Part shown: piece by piece, positions 44,316-48,204 of the stretch
How positions within the stretch are numbered: the stretch's first letter is position 1
Layout of the letters: every line of letters begins with the position of its first letter
Origin: Clostridiales bacterium
Lineage (GTDB): Bacteria > Bacillota > Clostridia > Saccharofermentanales > Saccharofermentanaceae
Assembly (NCBI GenBank): GCA_017527865.1
Contig: JAFXPN010000031.1
Coordinates: 1 to 48,204, forward strand
Direction: 5' to 3'
DNA: 48,204 nt
Notes under the pieces: model-generated
What the model was told of the DNA's origin: nothing
Seen by the model: only the letters and a program-made list of their open reading frames with translations
Database searches by the model: none
Translations under genes and position numbers: made by a program

Positions 44316-45589
44316 TAACCGAGCTTGCTGCCGTATTCCGTAATGTCGAGTGTGGCGAAATAATCCCTGAGAGTTTCCGCTCTTCTTATGAGCTTCACCG
44401 AACCGTCCGTCTGAAGCAGCAGTTCGGCCGACTTAAGCCTTCCGTTATAGTTATATCCCATGGAGTATCCGTGGGCTCCGGCGTCGTGGATCGCAAGATA
44501 GTCGCCGATATCGATCTTGGGAAGCATCCTGTCGATCGCGAACTTATCGTTGTTCTCGCAAAGGCTTCCCGTCACATCATATCTGTGATCTTCAGGCTCG
44601 TTCTCCTTGCCCAGTACCGTTATATGATGATATGCCCCGTACATCGCGGGCCTCATAAGATTTGCCGCGCAGGCATCAGTCCCTATGTATTCCTTATAGA
44701 TATGCTTCTCGTGGATAACTTTGGTGATGAGCTCCCCGTAAGGCGCGAGCATGAATCTTCCCATCTCCGTATAGATGGCAACGTCACCCATCCCGGCAGG
44801 CACGAGGATCTTCTCGAACTGCTGCCTTACCCCCTCTCCGATGGCCATGATATCATTCGGCGTATCCTCGGGTTTATATGCAACTCCGACTCCGCCCGAG
44901 AGGTTGATAAAAGCAAACTCTATCCCCACCTCTTTCTGTATCCTGACGGCAAGTTCGAACAGCTTCCCCGCAAGCATCGGATAGTAATCATTGGTAAGCG
45001 TGTTGCTTATGATGAACGCGTGGATGCCGAATCTTCTCACGCCTCTTTCCTTAAGCATCCTGTAAGCTTCGAAAAGCTGTTCTTCCGTCATTCCGTACTT
45101 AGCATCACCGGGATTATCCATGATGCCGTTGCTCATGGTGACCACACCGCCGGGATTAAACCTGCAGGACATCGTCTCGGGATAATTCTCCTTGCCGATG
45201 ATCCCGTCCAGAAATTCTATATGCGTTATATCATCGAGGTTGATTATGGCACCCATATCGTAAGCTTTTCGATATTCCACTTCGGGAGTGTCGTTGGAAG
45301 AGAACATGATGTGCTGCCCGTCCGCACCGACAGCCTGTGCAAGCACAAGTTCAGCTTCGCTCGAACAGTCGAATCCGAAGTCGTAATCGTTCATTATATC
45401 CATTATGTAAGGGTTAGGGGTCGCCTTCACCGCGAAGTACTCCCTGAAGCCTTTATTCCAGGAAAAAGCCTTCTTAACGGCCTCGGCATTCTTCCTTATG
45501 CCGGCTTCATCATAGATGTGAAACGGCGTGGGATAAGTCTTTACAATTTCTTCGATCTGATCCCGGGTTACAAACGGTGTTTTGGCCAT
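44315..45589 (-). CDS. lysA: Diaminopimelate decarboxylase
   Basis: A 424-residue fold-type III PLP decarboxylase, the last step of lysine synthesis. PLP lysine is Lys55 in YFAVKATPNP. LSGGVGVAYKPEDTPND (~230-246), TEMGRFMLAPYG (~275-286), and the C-terminal GSLCENNDKFAIDRMLPKI and DAGAHGYSMGYNYNGRLKSAE carry the substrate and dimer residues. The GIHAFIISN segment replaces the common HxHxGS loop, a trait shared by a clostridial subgroup annotated as LysA. The ATG at 45589 has AAGGATGA. No lysine riboswitch is present in the 50-base gap; a good extended -10 promoter is. Confidence 0.9.
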   Translation of the reverse strand: MAKTPFVTRDQIEEIVKTYPTPFHIYDEAGIRKNAEAVKKAFSWNKGFREYFAVKATPNPYIMDIMNDYDFGFDCSSEAELVLAQAVGADGQHIMFSSNDTPEVEYRKAYDMGAIINLDDITHIEFLDGIIGKENYPETMSCRFNPGGVVTMSNGIMDNPGDAKYGMTEEQLFEAYRMLKERGVRRFGIHAFIISNTLTNDYYPMLAGKLFELAVRIQKEVGIEFAFINLSGGVGVAYKPEDTPNDIMAIGEGVRQQFEKILVPAGMGDVAIYTEMGRFMLAPYGELITKVIHEKHIYKEYIGTDACAANLMRPAMYGAYHHITVLGKENEPEDHRYDVTGSLCENNDKFAIDRMLPKIDIGDYLAIHDAGAHGYSMGYNYNGRLKSAELLLQTDGSVKLIRRAETLRDYFATLDITEYGSKLG

Positions 45590-45621
45590 ATTAAATCATC
45601 CTTACGTCAAAAATATGTAAG

Positions 45622-45650
45622 ATGATAACACAAACGCCTTTATTTGATAA
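45622..45650 (-). promoter_or_regulatory. Probable promoter for lysA and the YfhO-like gene
   Basis: On the minus strand TTATCA (45645-45650), a 17-base spacer, and TATCAT (45622-45627) preceded by TGT, an extended -10. The -10 matches five of six bases. The -35 overlaps the stop region of the upstream FIST-GGDEF gene. Confidence 0.55.
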
Positions 45651-47409
45651 CAGTGCGGTTCTTTCCGCTCTTCTTTGCCTCATAGAGCGCGGAATCAACA
45701 CGGCCGCAGAATGTATCGACGTGTTCGCCCGGTATCGCGGTCGTTACACCGACGGAGATAGTGTTTTTCTCGGAAAGTTCGAACTCCATCTCCTCAAAGG
45801 ACATGCGTATCTCCTCGGCAAGAGCCGTCACATCGTCCTTCGCCAATTCAGGAATAAGGATCATGAATTCCTCTCCGCCCCATCTTCCGATGCTTATATT
45901 CCCGTCCTTCTCATTGCAGACCTGCCTCATGAGTTCGGCAAGTCCCTTGAGAACAATATCACCCTCATGGTGACCGTAAGTGTCATTTACCTTCTTAAAG
46001 TCATCTATGTCGAGCATGATGAGAGAAGGAGCATTTACTCCGCCGGGATCTTCCGAGTACTTCTTATTGGCTGCCGTGATCCTGTGCTGTATCTCCGTAC
46101 GGTTCAGAAGCTTCGTAAGTCCGTCCGTGATCGAATACAGCGCCAGAAGATCTATCGTATCCTCAAGTTCCTCCGTCGCGGCCTGAACAAAATTCGCAAG
46201 CCTGTTTACGAGCGAGGCCTGACCGTCGAGCGTGTGGTCCTTGATCTTAAAGTTGTGTACGGTGCCGGAAGGCTCACCCTCACGAAGACCTGTCAACACA
46301 AGTGTTACATTATGCTGGTTGAGATTCTTCCCGTTGCGCAGGAACTCACCCGAAGTATAGAAGCCTGATGTAGGAGCCATGTCCTGGAAAGGCGACGTCT
46401 CACGGTTGGAACCGTCATTTCCCCAGAATGTGCGTCTTGCGGCACATGAGAACAGGAATATGGTCTGCGGTTCGAACCCGGCAAGTTTCTTACCCGCCTC
46501 GCTGACACGCTCGAGTATGTTCCAGGGATCTCCGTAGGTCATATAAGCCTCGACGCCCTCTTCTATGTCTGCCGTCATTACCAGTGTTCCGTCTGTCAGG
46601 CATGCTGTCGGAGCTCTTAATATGTCTATTCCGTCATGCTTATAGATAAACGGGAACTCCAATGTGTGAAGGAAGAAATTCTCGTCGTTTGCTATGTTGA
46701 GATACTTGTAATAGATATCATACGCGGGCTTGTTGTCGAGTTCATGAAGCAGCGCGTGGTCAGCCTTTGTTATCTTGAGCTTGCGGCCCAAGGGCATCCA
46801 GCCGGTAACCCAGTCATTATAGATATGGAGATTCTCTCCTCCCATAAAGACAAACACCGCAGAATGTTCGGAACAATCGGAACCGCTTGAGAACACAAAC
46901 GAAGTGTCTTCATTAAGGTCATCGGCGAACGCGCCGCCGCCGAATATCTTTATATCCTCAGGAAGAACGCTCAAGTCATCGCAGAATCTTGTCATGGACA
47001 GTCCCCTTATGGTTACAAGAAGCTCTATTGCCTTGATCCAGGGATTCCGACTGACTATATCGGCGATAGTCCCGGTAACCTGAGGCTCGGTATCCTCAGT
47101 AAGGGGAAACTGCATTACCATTACTTTGGACCCGGGATCCTCGAAGACCGTGCAGGTAATGGTGATATGATGCATATTGAGATTGCCGTTCATCACATTC
47201 CCGCTCGTGGTACATCCCGCATAAAGAGCATCGGGGAGCGTAAACTCGATGAGACTGCAGATGTGCCTTAACTTCTCAGGTTCAAGCGCATCCGAGAAAA
47301 CATGGAAAAGAATGCAGGAGACTTCTTTGTTAAGCCTCCACTTATCTATCCTGTTGAGTTCCTGTTTTAAGGAAGCATCATTCTCATATTCGAACTGTAT
47401 CTGTCTCAT
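45640..47409 (-). CDS. FIST domain diguanylate cyclase
   Basis: A 589-residue cytoplasmic protein. Residues ~1-390 match the FIST_N and FIST_C sensory domains (ALYAGCTTSGNVMNG at ~60-75, KIFGGGAFADDLN at ~153-165, IFLFSCAARRTFWGND at ~318-333, GFYTSGEFL), which are thought to bind small ligands such as amino acids. A coiled linker (~400-430) leads to a GGDEF domain (~430-589) with ITDGLTKLLNR, MLDIDDFKKVNDTYGHHEGD and the active-site GRWGGEEFMIL. The catalytic motif is intact, so it should make c-di-GMP. No RxxD inhibitory site is seen five residues before GGEEF. The ATG at 47409 has no Shine-Dalgarno sequence; a TATAAT lies seven bases upstream. Confidence 0.92.
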   Translation of the reverse strand: MRQIQFEYENDASLKQELNRIDKWRLNKEVSCILFHVFSDALEPEKLRHICSLIEFTLPDALYAGCTTSGNVMNGNLNMHHITITCTVFEDPGSKVMVMQFPLTEDTEPQVTGTIADIVSRNPWIKAIELLVTIRGLSMTRFCDDLSVLPEDIKIFGGGAFADDLNEDTSFVFSSGSDCSEHSAVFVFMGGENLHIYNDWVTGWMPLGRKLKITKADHALLHELDNKPAYDIYYKYLNIANDENFFLHTLEFPFIYKHDGIDILRAPTACLTDGTLVMTADIEEGVEAYMTYGDPWNILERVSEAGKKLAGFEPQTIFLFSCAARRTFWGNDGSNRETSPFQDMAPTSGFYTSGEFLRNGKNLNQHNVTLVLTGLREGEPSGTVHNFKIKDHTLDGQASLVNRLANFVQAATEELEDTIDLLALYSITDGLTKLLNRTEIQHRITAANKKYSEDPGGVNAPSLIMLDIDDFKKVNDTYGHHEGDIVLKGLAELMRQVCNEKDGNISIGRWGGEEFMILIPELAKDDVTALAEEIRMSFEEMEFELSEKNTISVGVTTAIPGEHVDTFCGRVDSALYEAKKSGKNRTVIK

Positions 47410-47416
47410 AGTTTGG

Positions 47417-47422
47417 ATTATA
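47417..47422 (-). promoter_or_regulatory. -10 element immediately upstream of the FIST-GGDEF start codon
   Basis: A perfect TATAAT on the minus strand ends seven bases before the ATG at 47409, so the expected first transcribed base is about the A of the start codon. No purine-rich ribosome site lies between. The -35 region is weak (AAGACT at an 18-base spacing). Confidence 0.4.
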
Positions 47423-47493
47423 AAGGAGACGATACATGAAAGTCTTTGCGATATTGTTAATAATTGTTAAGCATTTCCACAAACATTTTCAAG

Positions 47494-47520
47494 AAAAAAG
47501 GCTCCGGTCAGACCGGAGCC
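47494..47520 (-). terminator. Intrinsic terminator of tuf
   Basis: A perfect 9-base stem, GGCTCCGGT/ACCGGAGCC (47500-47508 and 47512-47520), with a three-base loop, is followed by six Ts on the minus strand. It begins about 27 bases after the tuf stop. Confidence 0.93.
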
Positions 47521-47547
47521 TTTAATAAGTTCAGATTAGATTATTGA

Positions 47548-48204
47548 TTACTCAATGATCTTGGAAACAGTACCTGCACCGACTGTGTGGCCACCCTCAC
47601 GGATAGCAAACTTCAGACCCTGCTCCATAGCGATGGGTGTGATGAGCTCAACGCTGATGGTAACGTGGTCACCGGGCATGCACATCTCTGTGCCTTCGGG
47701 AAGGTGAGCAACACCTGTAACGTCTGTTGTTCTGAAGTAGAACTGAGGACGGTAACCATCGAAGAAGGGCTTATGACGGCCACCCTCATCCTTTGTAAGA
47801 ACGTAGACCTGACCCTCGAACTTTGTGTGAGGAGTAACAGAACCGGGCTTGGAGATAACCTGGCCTCTCTCAACTTCCTTACGGTCGATACCACGAAGGA
47901 GGCATCCGATGTTATCACCGGCCTCAGCCTGATCCATCATCTTACGGAACATCTCAACACCTGTGATAGTTGTGGACTTGGGCTCATCCTCAAGACCAAC
48001 GATCTCAGCAGGGTCACCAACCTTAACAGTACCTCTCTCAAGACGGCCTGTAGCAACTGTACCACGGCCGGAGATTGTGAATACATCCTCAACAGGCATA
48101 AGGAACGGCTTGTCAACAGGACGCTCAGGTGTAGCGATGTAGTTGTCAACAGCATCCATGAGCTCGAGGATAGGAGCATACTCAGGAGCAGAAGGATCTG
48201 TGGA
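47548..48204 (-). CDS. tuf: Elongation factor Tu (3' part, runs off the right edge)
   Basis: The C-terminal 218 residues of EF-Tu, covering the end of the G domain, domain 2 and domain 3. The frame is open to the right edge, so the methionine at 48159 is internal, not the start. Clear family marks are [22 protein letters not shown] (domain 2), [48 protein letters not shown] and the C terminus [15 protein letters not shown]. It delivers aminoacyl-tRNA to the ribosome. The GTP-binding motifs lie outside the window. It is not close to rpoBC, which is more than 40 kb away. Confidence 0.98.
   Translation of the reverse strand, partial: STDPSAPEYAPILELMDAVDNYIATPERPVDKPFLMPVEDVFTISGRGTVATGRLERGTVKVGDPAEIVGLEDEPKSTTITGVEMFRKMMDQAEAGDNIGCLLRGIDRKEVERGQVISKPGSVTPHTKFEGQVYVLTKDEGGRHKPFFDGYRPQFYFRTTDVTGVAHLPEGTEMCMPGDHVTISVELITPIAMEQGLKFAIREGGHTVGAGTVSKIIE

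Noticed and set aside
45590..45639. Lysine riboswitch upstream of lysA
   Set aside because: The gap is 50 bases, far too short for the aptamer, and no conserved core is seen.

Overview
The window is typical of a Gram-positive anaerobe of the Bacillota, most likely class Clostridia. It carries RpoB/RpoC with Bacillota-type sequence, GatCAB for indirect Gln-tRNA synthesis, a FabK-type enoyl-ACP reductase, a FabT-like operator, rubrerythrin, LytTR-free c-di-GMP enzymes, lipoproteins, and good AGGAGG-type ribosome binding sites. Nearly every gene lies on the minus strand; exoA is the only convincing plus-strand gene. Genus cannot be fixed from the sequence alone.

Layout, left to right. (1) 1-5540: start of rpoC, all of rpoB, and a perfect consensus sigma-A promoter directly in front of rpoB, with no rplKAJL upstream. 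(2) 5570-13201: two related parvulin-like secreted foldases flanking a CNNM/CorC-type membrane protein and gatC-gatA-gatB. (3) 13236-24765: a tightly coupled surface-sugar operon (rfbF-rfbG-rfbH, gtrA, an aldolase fusion, a HAD phosphatase, a ThDP enzyme, an SDR, a polyprenyl-phosphate sugar transferase and a large polytopic membrane protein). Gene content matches the logic of yersiniose-type branched 3,6-dideoxy-4-C-acyl sugar synthesis from CDP-glucose, with extra enzymes that could make a custom 2-oxo-acid donor and a GtrA/GtrB-like export route. (4) 24844-29226: an AT-richer accessory island with a decayed DUF1016 nuclease gene, a TPR/NPCBM-like lipoprotein, small DUF4190/DUF2752 membrane proteins, and a 570-base intergenic block holding a leader terminator, a long inverted repeat, tandem 62-64 bp repeats and hairpin repeats. 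(5) 29227-34637: type II fatty acid operon fabH-fabK-fabD-fabG-fabF-fabZ under a promoter overlapped by a FabT-like palindrome. (6) 34684-38772: asparaginase, divergent exoA, an acyl-CoA synthetase-like AMP ligase, rubrerythrin. (7) 38826-47409: a 7TM-PAS-degenerate GGDEF-EAL protein, proB, a YfhO-like membrane protein, lysA, and a FIST-GGDEF protein. (8) 47494-48204: the 3' half of tuf with a strong terminator.

The most interesting system is region 3. Visible signatures (the His-for-Lys change and four-cysteine Fe-S pattern of RfbH; the ThDP motif; the DmpG-like aldolase motifs) support synthesis of an unusual branched deoxysugar and its transfer through a lipid-phosphate carrier to the outside of the cell. 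Start-stop overlaps from gtrA through the polytopic protein suggest translational coupling as one pathway. The second candidate is the leader of the DUF4190 operon: an intrinsic terminator sits only 19 bases before the start codon, so expression must depend on read-through of a structured leader.
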